Assembly (NCBI GenBank): GCA_038046465.1
Contig: JBBSWB010000019.1
Coordinates: 1-13,333 of the forward strand
Length of the DNA stretch: 13,333 nucleotides
Reading direction: 5' to 3'
Source of the DNA: JBBSWB01 sp038046465
GTDB lineage: Archaea; Nanobdellota; Nanobdellia; Woesearchaeales; GW2011-AR9
Shown: piece after piece, positions 6,465 to 12,245 of the stretch
Position numbering within the stretch: the first letter of the stretch is position 1
How the letters are laid out: every line of letters starts with the position of its first letter
The notes under the pieces: model-generated
The model's database searches: none
Seen by the model: the letters and a program-made list of their open reading frames with translations, nothing else
What the model was told of the DNA's origin: nothing
Program-made: the position numbers and the translations under genes

Positions 6465-7472
6465 TTAAACTCGAACCAAATTAACATATTTTTTATTATT
6501 AAACCCGGTTATGCTCTCTACAGTAATTTCTAAAATTCTTTGTAAAGCTTCTTCAGTATTAAAGGCATTATGGGGGGTAATAATCACCTTTTTCTTTTTT
6601 AATAAGGCTAAATCTTCAGCAATAATTTTTCGTTCAGCTTTTTCTAAATGCCCTTTCTTAATTAACTGGGTCTCTTCAATCAAAGCTTCTTCCTCTTCCA
6701 AAACATCTAAAGCCGCACCAGCTAATTTTCCTGAATCTAAGGCTTTAATTAACGCGGCAGTATCAATTATTGCGCCTCTGGCTGTATTAATAAGGTAAGC
6801 GCCTTTTTTCATCACGGAAAATAATTTTTGATCTACTAAATGATGGGTGTGCTGATTGTAAGGCACATGCAAGGTAACGATATCTGAAGATTTAAACAGA
6901 TCTTCTAAAGGAACATACTCAAATCCCAATCTCTTAGTTAATTTTAAATCTTTACAAACATCAAAAGCGATTATTTTCATTTCAAAACCACGGGCAATTT
7001 TAATTACATGCCGGCCGATTTTTCCGCAACCGACTACCCCTAACGTTTTTCCCTGTAAATCAAATCCTCTTAAACCAGTTAAATCAAAACTGCCTTGTTT
7101 AGTTCTTTCAACTGAATCAAGAATTTTTCTGCTTAAGCACAATAACAGGGCAAAAGTATGTTCAGCGACGGTATTTTCACCATATGCCGGAACATTACAA
7201 ACTTTAATATTTCTTTGTTTACAGGCCTCTAAATCAATATGGTCAAAACCAGTACTCATGGTGGTAATCAATTTAAGATTAGGAAGCTGGTTAATTATTT
7301 CTTGATCAATTTTAGAATGAATATGGGTTACTAAGATTTCAGTATTAATATATTTATTAACCGTTGGTAAAGTTAACCTATCGGCTGAAAAAGAAAGCAA
7401 ATCCTTGGGAAAAGTTTTCTTGAAAAAATCTATTTCCCAAGGCTCAACCTCAAAAAAGGCTATTTTTACCAT
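6465..7472 (-). CDS. D-2-hydroxyacid dehydrogenase, NAD-dependent (D-lactate dehydrogenase type)
   Basis: This is a full-length (335 residues) member of the D-isomer specific 2-hydroxyacid dehydrogenase family, which interconverts 2-keto acids and D-2-hydroxy acids with NAD(H). The Rossmann fold shows G-x-G-x-x-G at 148-153 (GCGKIG), followed by D171, which favours NAD over NADP. The signature LINTARGAIID contains the substrate-binding R232. DVLEEEEA supplies the catalytic Glu near 261, and TPHNAF supplies H301. The substrate domain has STGFDHIDLEAC near 73-84. The overall look, with a charged insert near 259-292 before the catalytic His, resembles fermentative D-lactate dehydrogenases. Glyoxylate/hydroxypyruvate or phosphoglycerate use cannot be excluded. 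A cytosolic role in NADH re-oxidation fits a fermentative archaeon. It starts 17 bases after the stop of the SCP2/cupredoxin-like gene, so it may be co-transcribed, although a weak AT-rich box overlaps that gene's end. Confidence 0.9.
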   Translation of the reverse strand: MVKIAFFEVEPWEIDFFKKTFPKDLLSFSADRLTLPTVNKYINTEILVTHIHSKIDQEIINQLPNLKLITTMSTGFDHIDLEACKQRNIKVCNVPAYGENTVAEHTFALLLCLSRKILDSVERTKQGSFDLTGLRGFDLQGKTLGVVGCGKIGRHVIKIARGFEMKIIAFDVCKDLKLTKRLGFEYVPLEDLFKSSDIVTLHVPYNQHTHHLVDQKLFSVMKKGAYLINTARGAIIDTAALIKALDSGKLAGAALDVLEEEEALIEETQLIKKGHLEKAERKIIAEDLALLKKKKVIITPHNAFNTEEALQRILEITVESITGFNNKKYVNLVRV

Positions 7473-7489
7473 TACGTTTTAAACCACGC

Positions 7490-8653
7490 TTATCCAATTA
7501 TTATTCTACTGGATTGAGTAGTCATAATTCCATCAACAACAACACATTCTCCTGGCTCTTCAAAAGTCCAAGAGAAAGATTCGCCAGGCAGGAAAAATTT
7601 GCTTTTGATATTACGGCAATCGCGCACGCCAATAATCATAGCTTTATTTAAAACAGATCCGGTACGAACATTTTCCCAAACCACGGTGTCACCAGCATTA
7701 ATAGTAAGTGAAGATTTGGAAAAACCTTCGTTAGTCATTTTTACAATATGGGTCTCACCAGTAGATATGTCTGCAACTGCTCCAGTAGTTAAGGTTCCTG
7801 CAGTAGTAGTTGTATCTGTAGCTGCAGTCGTATCGGTTCCAGCTGTATCTACAGCATTGCCTGCTGTATCTGTAGTAGTTCCGTCGGTGCTTGTAGTTGT
7901 TCCTGCAGTCGTATCGGTAGTTGTTCCATCGGTACTAGTTGTTGCACTAGTATCAGTACAACCGCCAGCAGTAGTACAAGCTCCAGCAGTAGGACAGCCA
8001 ACTGCACCAGCTACCGTAGTTGAACATGCACTGGTATCTGTAGTTGCTCCTGCAGCCCCACTATCCGAACAGCCACCAGCAGTAGCACAAGTTCCAGCAT
8101 TAGGACAGGCACCAGCAGTAGCACAAGCACCTGCTGCGGTAGAATCTGCAGCTGTTCCACCAGCAATATCTCCTGCGGCAACCTTCTCTTCAACTACCTC
8201 GGCTTCTTCAGAAGCAAACAGAGCAGCAATATTTGAAAATACTGACAGGAAAGCAAACTTGATCTTATTAAAAAATCCTACTGCTTTATAAGTTATTTTT
8301 TCTTCTTTCAACGCATTTAATAACGCTGTAGGTGGAGAAGCAGAACTGACAATTTCTTGTATAACTGCTTCACTAGCATAAACATTAAGAGTAGGTTTAG
8401 CAACTCCGCTGGAAGTAACACTTTTTACGACTTTATTTTCCATAACCATGCCAAAAACTGCTTCATTGCTATTATCTAACTTAATGTGAAAATTTATTTG
8501 TTCATTGCCAAATAAAGTTCCCAAAGCTCCGGGAAGAGTCTTTCCTTCTAATTCCGTTAAGCTTTCTCCCCAAGCCTGAACAAAGCCGCTTTCTGCAAAA
8601 ACAGAAACCAACATAATCAAGAAAACTGCCACAAAAACCATTATTTTTTTCAT
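7490..8653 (-). CDS. Secreted SCP2-like lipid-binding protein with Cys-repeat, Thr-rich linker and cupredoxin-like domain
   Basis: The 387-residue precursor has a Sec signal peptide (residues 1-20, probable cut after VFA). Residues 25-145 resemble a sterol-carrier-protein-2 (SCP2) domain: NFHIKLDNSNEAVFGMVMEN, then PTLNVYASEAVIQEIVSS and EEKITYKAVGFFNKIKF. Residues 175-235 hold cysteines at 177, 183, 189, 195, 210, 220, 226 and 232, mostly every sixth residue in C-x-x-A-G-x units. Residues 236-292 are a Thr/Asp/Ala-rich linker with a 15-residue repeat. Residues 294-387 look like a cupredoxin-type beta sandwich (HIVKMTNEGFSKSSLTINAG, DTVVWEN, PGESFSWTF, PGEC). The blue-copper ligand histidines appear to be missing: only C370 and M377 remain at plausible places. 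It probably acts outside the cell. GAGG nine bases before the ATG at 8653 supports the start. The dehydrogenase gene follows at 17 bases. Confidence 0.75.
   Translation of the reverse strand: MKKIMVFVAVFLIMLVSVFAESGFVQAWGESLTELEGKTLPGALGTLFGNEQINFHIKLDNSNEAVFGMVMENKVVKSVTSSGVAKPTLNVYASEAVIQEIVSSASPPTALLNALKEEKITYKAVGFFNKIKFAFLSVFSNIAALFASEEAEVVEEKVAAGDIAGGTAADSTAAGACATAGACPNAGTCATAGGCSDSGAAGATTDTSACSTTVAGAVGCPTAGACTTAGGCTDTSATTSTDGTTTDTTAGTTTSTDGTTTDTAGNAVDTAGTDTTAATDTTTTAGTLTTGAVADISTGETHIVKMTNEGFSKSSLTINAGDTVVWENVRTGSVLNKAMIIGVRDCRNIKSKFFLPGESFSWTFEEPGECVVVDGIMTTQSSRIIIG
7900..8130. repeat. Imperfect coding microrepeats in the linker region of the SCP2/cupredoxin-like gene
   Basis: The DNA encoding the Cys-hexapeptide and Thr-rich segments is internally repetitive. 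Near-copies of CCAGCAGTAGCACAAG and AGGACAGGCACC recur on the + strand, and CCATCGGTACTAG / CCGTCGGTGCTTG-type units recur about 45 bases apart. It is richer in GC than its surroundings. Such tracts expand and contract easily, so the repeat number may vary between strains. The long opposite-strand open frame here is a by-product of the repeats. Confidence 0.6.
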
Positions 8654-8662
8654 AGTCTCAAA

Positions 8663-8666
8663 CCTC
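8663..8666 (-). promoter_or_regulatory. Shine-Dalgarno site of the SCP2/cupredoxin-like gene
   Basis: GAGG (within GCGAGGTT on the minus strand), nine bases before the ATG at 8653. An AT-rich box, TTAAAATA near 8694-8702, would place the transcription start about six bases ahead of it. Confidence 0.5.
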
Positions 8667-8816
8667 GCAATATATTTGTCTTTTTTATTACTTTATTTTA
8701 ATCGTATTTATTTTTATTTAAACCCTATTTATTTTTTATATTTATTATCATTTACCTTGTTTGTATACTTTTTATTTACTATCTAAGCAGAGATTATTTG
8801 GTATATAAAAAGCTTT

Positions 8817-8881
8817 GTTCACTACTTTAGAATACTAAACCGAAACATTTATATAGGGGTGCCTATTTTAGAGTAGTAAAC
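8817..8881 (+). promoter_or_regulatory. BRE/TATA promoter centred in an 18-bp imperfect inverted repeat
   Basis: The arms GTTCACTACTTTAGAATA (8817-8834) and TATTTTAGAGTAGTAAAC (8864-8881) match at 15 of 18 positions as an inverted repeat. The 29-base spacer contains CCGAAACA followed directly by TTTATATA (8848-8855), a textbook archaeal BRE plus TATA box, and the symmetry centre (8849) falls in the TATA box. Predicted transcription start is near 8877-8878, inside the right arm. The arrangement suggests two operator half-sites flanking the core promoter; the regulator is unknown. Confidence 0.55.
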
Positions 8882-8935
8882 ATCTATCACCTCTTTTTCC
8901 CCAGCCAACTACGCAAGTGGTTGGCCAGGGGTTTA
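8878..8935 (+). ncRNA. Putative small RNA: anti-SD-like octamer plus GNRA hairpin
   Basis: The BRE/TATA promoter at 8841-8855 would start a transcript near 8878, with no open frame worth naming downstream. The transcript would begin with an unpaired segment containing AUCACCUC (8886-8893), the same octamer as the conserved 16S rRNA 3' tail that pairs with Shine-Dalgarno sites. A run of U follows, then a hairpin. CCCC (8899-8902) pairs with GGGG (8928-8931). After a small bulge (A8903 against C8926-A8927), 8904-8912 pairs with 8917-8925 over nine base pairs. One of these is a G-U wobble, and the cap is GCAA, a GNRA tetraloop. The wobble and the tetraloop only make sense if the + strand is transcribed. 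The 3' end is not defined by a strong T-run. I know no family that matches. Confidence 0.4.
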
Positions 8936-9008
8936 TATTCACTAAATTCTAATTAGATTTAACAAGTAAGCTAAAATTAGTAAAATTTTCAATTTTGAGG
9001 AATTATAA

Positions 9009-9539
9009 TTAATAGGCAGACATCCTTTGTTTTCTACCTAAAACTTTATAGATTCTTGCACGATTATATCTTTGTAACATGATGGGGTAAATATTTACAA
9101 CGGTATTTATTGCAGCACCAACCGCAGCACGTTTATAATCTCCGTCAGCAAGACAATCAATCGTGTCAAATAATATAACACCACCAAAACCGACGTGAAT
9201 GCTCTCAAAAAGTCTCGTAACCTGTTCCCAAAGTCCTGCAGAACCCCAGCTGTTTATTAGTTTATAATCTGGATCGGCTTTTCTTACAAGAGCAGCCATA
9301 TAATCTCCATTAAACATAAATTTTTTGAATCGTTTTACGCCTAGTGCTTCATAAACCTTGCCGCTTTGTTCAAATGATTTCGGTTTAAAATATAAATCTG
9401 AGACATAAAGTGCAATATCTCCTGCTTTGTGCCAAAAAGACTCTTTTTTTTCTGGAACTTTATCTACTGAGGTTAGTTGTCTTTCTAAATCTGAAGTATT
9501 TTCTATTTCAGTTGTCAATGCATCCAATTCGTGGGCCAT
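9009..9539 (-). CDS. CrtO-like membrane protein (glycosyl-4,4'-diaponeurosporenoate acyltransferase-like family)
   Basis: From ATG at 9539 the protein has 176 residues. The C-terminal two thirds match the pattern I recall for the CrtO-like family: KVYEALGVKRFKKFMFNGD (61-79), an E-x-x-H in FESIH (111-115), hydrophobic stretches at about 116-130 and 138-153, then NTVVNIYPIMLQRYNRAR (145-162) with the family's QRYNR. The characterised member is an acyltransferase of staphyloxanthin synthesis. No carotenoid genes are visible here, so the substrate is unknown and the family name is only a label. Residues 1-40 are acidic, charged and probably flexible. The start is chosen because TATAAA lies about 25 bases upstream; an in-frame TTG at 9602 would sit upstream of the predicted transcription start. 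The gene lies downstream of the Lon-like gene in the same direction but has its own promoter. Confidence 0.6.
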   Translation of the reverse strand: MAHELDALTTEIENTSDLERQLTSVDKVPEKKESFWHKAGDIALYVSDLYFKPKSFEQSGKVYEALGVKRFKKFMFNGDYMAALVRKADPDYKLINSWGSAGLWEQVTRLFESIHVGFGGVILFDTIDCLADGDYKRAAVGAAINTVVNIYPIMLQRYNRARIYKVLGRKQRMSAY

Positions 9540-9561
9540 AAAAATTAATTTATAATATTTC

Positions 9562-9567
9562 TTTATA
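9562..9567 (-). promoter_or_regulatory. TATA box deciding the start of the CrtO-like gene
   Basis: TATAAA on the minus strand (within ACTTATAAAG) is centred about 25 bases upstream of the ATG at 9539. This supports a leaderless mRNA from that ATG and argues against the TTG at 9602. Confidence 0.5.
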
Positions 9568-9638
9568 AGTCTTTTGGTTATTTTACTACCATCAAGATAC
9601 AACGCCCAAATCTAACTTTGTTTTAAATACAACAGAAT

Positions 9639-11600
9639 TTATTTCTTTTTCTTGGGTTTCTTTTTCCAAGAATTTGCAGTAAAATACTTCGGCTTAATCC
9701 ATACGAAAAAAATAACAACTAGTGCACCAGCAATAAAACCTTCTAGCCTAAATACAAATTCAGGATTAAGAACAGTGCTGGGTACTCCACTAGAAACTTT
9801 TTCTAAAAACTGTTTTTCTTCTGGGAAATAAACTCCCAAATCGCTCATCTCTAAAGCATATTCTAAGTAAATGATAGTTGCATATTTGTCTTCTTCCTTT
9901 AAAGAAGTAGCATATTGAAAATAAGAATAACCTAAGATTGGAAATAAGCCTTCATTGCTGTTTTCAGCAATAATTCTCTCTACTGCTTTAGATTTGCTGT
10001 TAATAAACTCGTCATAAAAATCTAAGTCCAATCCCAAGGTGCTTAAAATAGCATTGGCTTCTCCTTTAGCTTGGATGGCCCTAATTAAACATAAATCATA
10101 TTCTTGTGCGTCTAAAGCTTCTGTAGCATAATCTATTTTTTCCTTAATTCCTTGAGTGAGCGCATCACCAATAAAAATACCTACATATTGTTCCCGTTCT
10201 TCCGCTTCAGAAATTTTTAGCATACAGGATTCTTTTAATTTATTTTGATCTAAAACTAATTTTTTTCCATCCATGGCAAAGAACTGCATCCAAGACAGAG
10301 CAGAAAAATATCTTTCTTCAGCATAACTATACAAATTCCGTTTTTCTTCAATCGTTAATCCTGGTTCTGAGAACGTTTCGATTTGGGTTTTAACATCTCC
10401 TAACCGTTCTTTAACGACCATGATTGTTTGTAAGTCGGAGATAGTTTCAATCTTTTGAGAAGTTAATTTTAATTCTAAATCGGTAACTTTCTGCTGTAAG
10501 GTCAAGAATAACTTTTGTAGGACGGGTTCAGTTACATTTTTTTGATCATAATAATGTGATTTCAAAAGAATATTCAATCCAAAACAATAACTAGCAGCAG
10601 TATAATATTCTCCTTGTTTAGTAGCATTGTCGGCTTTTTCTTTCCTTTCAGCAATAGTCTTATTCATATCGACATCAATTAAAATTCGGTTTTGTCTTAA
10701 TTCAGTTTCAATATTTTGTGCCCGTTTACAGAGAAGACTTTGCAGGCTGCTCATAATCTGGTTATATTCTGGATCCATAGTTATCTGTATATCTTTATGA
10801 TTTAAGTCTATCCCGGTAAAATAAAACATAACTTCATCTAAATCCATTACTTCAATAGCTTCTATGCTTAGGTTGTTTTTAGCATATTCGATTAAATCGG
10901 ATTGTTTTGAAGGAAGGGTTGTATTTGTATCAGGAGTATTTGTATCGGTAGCATTTATATTAGTAATATTTGCATTAGTAATATTTGCATTGGTTATATT
11001 GTCATCAGTTGTGTTGGTAGAAGTAATATTACTCTCACCTAAAATGCCTTCAACTTTTTCTTCCTGCATCTTTCGAGCGCCTTTAGCCACCAATACTTTT
11101 TTGAGGCCTGCTTTTGCTGCGGCTTCTAATTTTTCTTTGATTCCGCCCACTGGTCCGATTAATCCGCCAGAATTAATGGTTCCAGTAATAGCAATTTCTT
11201 CATCGTAATCTAAATCAAGAACAGCAATAGTCGTTAAAGCAGCGATGGCTGCACCGGCACTTGGTCCGCCGATAATATTTGAATCTGCTTTGATAGTATA
11301 AATAAAATCATATTTATTGCAATTTAATTTAAAATGATTACAGGCAATCTCCTTGGCAAAACGAGTAGAAAGCTGGGTGTCCATTTTAGTTAAAGGGAAG
11401 GTTTCCAGAAAAACTCTTCCGGAGCCTTCTTTTAATTCCAGATATAAATCCGCTTCACTACCCACATAACCGCCGTTTTCTTCGCGCACAGCCAGAAGTT
11501 TAAGATGATATGGTTCTTGAGCTGCAGCTAAGGCAGAAACTTGAAATAAGAAAAACATGAACACGCACAATACAATTAACATCCGCCCATTCTTTTTCAT
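9639..11600 (-). CDS. Membrane-anchored Lon-type (S16) serine protease, COG1750-like
   Basis: From ATG at 11600 the protein has 653 residues. A basic start and hydrophobic stretch (1-27) form a signal peptide or anchor. The S16 proteolytic domain follows: GGPSAGAA gives the nucleophile S114, and TGTINSGGLIGPVGG then IKEK gives the base K155, the Lon Ser-Lys dyad. No AAA+ ATPase part is present. Residues 191-230 are an Asn/Thr array of eight pentapeptides, N-x-T-x-x. Residues 270-610 are helical, possibly coiled, with scattered Cys. A single transmembrane segment near 620-640 is followed by a Lys-rich tail. This predicts a protease domain outside the cell held by the C-terminal anchor, as in the archaeal S16-type family COG1750. 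Substrates are unknown. The NMD3-like gene ends 12 bases upstream and no separate promoter or ribosome site is clear, so the two are probably co-transcribed. An in-frame TTG at 11612 was not chosen. Confidence 0.85.
   Translation of the reverse strand: MKKNGRMLIVLCVFMFFLFQVSALAAAQEPYHLKLLAVREENGGYVGSEADLYLELKEGSGRVFLETFPLTKMDTQLSTRFAKEIACNHFKLNCNKYDFIYTIKADSNIIGGPSAGAAIAALTTIAVLDLDYDEEIAITGTINSGGLIGPVGGIKEKLEAAAKAGLKKVLVAKGARKMQEEKVEGILGESNITSTNTTDDNITNANITNANITNINATDTNTPDTNTTLPSKQSDLIEYAKNNLSIEAIEVMDLDEVMFYFTGIDLNHKDIQITMDPEYNQIMSSLQSLLCKRAQNIETELRQNRILIDVDMNKTIAERKEKADNATKQGEYYTAASYCFGLNILLKSHYYDQKNVTEPVLQKLFLTLQQKVTDLELKLTSQKIETISDLQTIMVVKERLGDVKTQIETFSEPGLTIEEKRNLYSYAEERYFSALSWMQFFAMDGKKLVLDQNKLKESCMLKISEAEEREQYVGIFIGDALTQGIKEKIDYATEALDAQEYDLCLIRAIQAKGEANAILSTLGLDLDFYDEFINSKSKAVERIIAENSNEGLFPILGYSYFQYATSLKEEDKYATIIYLEYALEMSDLGVYFPEEKQFLEKVSSGVPSTVLNPEFVFRLEGFIAGALVVIFFVWIKPKYFTANSWKKKPKKKK
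10914..11035. repeat. Pentapeptide-coding microrepeat (15-bp tandem unit inside)
   Basis: This segment of the Lon-like gene encodes the N-x-T-x-x array. TTAGTAATATTTGCA occurs twice in perfect tandem at 10960-10974 and 10975-10989, and degenerate copies lie on both sides. Each 15-base unit encodes five residues, so copy-number change keeps the frame. Confidence 0.7.
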
Positions 11601-11612
11601 AGTTAAAAACAA

Positions 11613-12065
11613 TTATTCTTTTACTTTTATCTGCTGCATTTCCCTACACTTAAGGCGGACTTTCTTTCCGTCTTTTACCGCCTGCAGCATGATGTCTTTT
11701 CCTAAAATTTTTACTTCATAATCGTCTCCTTTATATTTAACGATATCTCCTTTCTTAAATGGAACCGCCCTAAACAGAACAGTTATCCGATAAATATCCC
11801 TGCCGTCTTTTTGACTATATAAAGTAGAAGTGATTTTATTTTCACCGCCAAACTGTTCCTGTAATTTTCTGCCCAAGGCCCTAGTAAAATTATCATCAGC
11901 CAAATAAATGTCTAGCCCATTTTTACTTTCTACTTCTTTGGCGATGTGAATCTTTCCCCGATCAATTTCAGCATAGACAAAATCCAACACAGTTGAAGAA
12001 ATATTCCTTAGTTGAAGTATTGCCTCAAAGTAACTGAAGTTTTTACCTTCGATTGAACGGACCAT
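11613..12065 (-). CDS. NMD3-like protein lacking the zinc-ribbon region
   Basis: The 150-residue protein resembles the core of archaeal NMD3, the relative of the eukaryotic 60S ribosome export adaptor. Key stretches are YFEAILQLRN near the start, DIYLADDNFTRALGRKLQEQ (52-71), FGGENKITSTLYSQKDGRDI (72-91) and YRITVLFRAVPFKKGDIVKY (92-111). The last 45 residues look like a small beta barrel. Typical NMD3 proteins begin with several CxxC zinc ribbons. Here there are none, and only one Cys is present near the end, so this is a minimal form. In archaea a role at the large ribosomal subunit is inferred, not shown. The ATG at 12065 fits a TATA-like TTAAAAAG about 26 bases upstream. The Lon-like gene follows after 12 bases. 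The 123-bp palindromic element begins about 45 bases upstream. Confidence 0.7.
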   Translation of the reverse strand: MVRSIEGKNFSYFEAILQLRNISSTVLDFVYAEIDRGKIHIAKEVESKNGLDIYLADDNFTRALGRKLQEQFGGENKITSTLYSQKDGRDIYRITVLFRAVPFKKGDIVKYKGDDYEVKILGKDIMLQAVKDGKKVRLKCREMQQIKVKE

Positions 12066-12086
12066 TTTTTATAAGAAGAAATATCT

Positions 12087-12095
12087 CTTTTTAAG
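12087..12095 (-). promoter_or_regulatory. Putative TATA box for the NMD3-like/Lon-like unit
   Basis: CTTAAAAAG on the minus strand is centred about 26 bases before the ATG at 12065, with no Shine-Dalgarno sequence between. It lies next to the left direct repeat of the palindromic element (12101-12109). Confidence 0.35.
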
Positions 12096-12100
12096 CTTTC

Positions 12101-12241
12101 CTAATAAAGGAAGGTAATAGGTCAGCTTGCACGGCACGATTATTTTTGGCTCAAAAGTTAAACTCGAACAATCTGATTTAAGCACAATTTGCCAAAAATG
12201 TGCCTCCATTGGCAAAGCAGACCTATTACTTACTAATAAAG
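12101..12241. mobile_element. MITE-like palindromic element with 9-bp direct repeats
   Basis: A perfect direct repeat, CTAATAAAG, lies at 12101-12109 and 12233-12241. The 123 bases between are an almost complete inverted repeat. GTAATAGGTC (12114-12123) pairs with GACCTATTAC (12220-12229), AGC/GCT and GC next to it also pair, GGCAC (12133-12137) pairs with GTGCC (12200-12204), and ATTTTTGGC (12142-12150) pairs with GCCAAAAAT (12191-12199). Short terminal inverted repeats inside a 9-bp target-site-like duplication, with no gene inside, are the hallmarks of a miniature inverted-repeat transposable element. A structured RNA of about 120 bases is the alternative. It sits between the third HExxH gene (stop at 12246) and the NMD3-like promoter. 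Confidence 0.5.
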
Positions 12242-12245
12242 CAAC

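Larger units (their letters stand above)
8654..9008. other. 355-base intergenic region with two possible + strand promoters and an RNA hairpin
   Basis: No protein gene is supported here. From left to right it holds the ribosome site and AT-rich promoter zone of the SCP2/cupredoxin-like gene (8654-8760), and a TATATAAA on the + strand at about 8802-8809. Then come a strong BRE/TATA promoter inside an inverted repeat (8817-8881), an RNA-like segment ending in a 13-bp hairpin (8878-8935), and an AT-rich tail (8936-9008) with no clear feature. Confidence 0.5.

Noticed and set aside
7599..8291. 230-residue open frame on the + strand, Val/Ala/Pro-rich
   Set aside because: It is the mirror of the Thr/Cys/Ala repeat of the SCP2/cupredoxin-like gene, with no promoter, ribosome site or protein-like composition.
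8863..8883. Six-codon minus-strand leader peptide with a well-spaced GAGG
   Set aside because: It reads into the inverted repeat, is very short, and its promoter is weak; the + strand hairpin evidence (GNRA loop, G-U pair) is stronger. Kept only as an alternative.
9540..9602. TTG at 9602 as start of the CrtO-like protein
   Set aside because: It lies upstream of the start predicted from the TATA box at 9562-9567; the ATG at 9539 fits leaderless expression.
10864..11208. 114-residue + strand frame opposite the Lon-like gene
   Set aside because: It mirrors the N-x-T repeat and the S16 motif region, whose minus-strand reading is clearly a protease.
11601..11612. TTG at 11612 as start of the Lon-like protein
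   Set aside because: It directly follows the NMD3-like stop without a ribosome site, and the ATG at 11600 gives a standard basic signal-peptide start.
12158..12169. tRNA T-arm-like GTTCGAGTTTAA (minus strand), also at 6465-6476
   Set aside because: No matching T-stem, acceptor or anticodon arm nearby; the copy at 6465 is the end of the dehydrogenase gene.
12114..12229. 5S rRNA, suggested by length near 120 and a closing 10-bp stem
   Set aside because: The internal loops do not follow the 5S order of motifs, and it folds as one long hairpin instead of a three-way junction.
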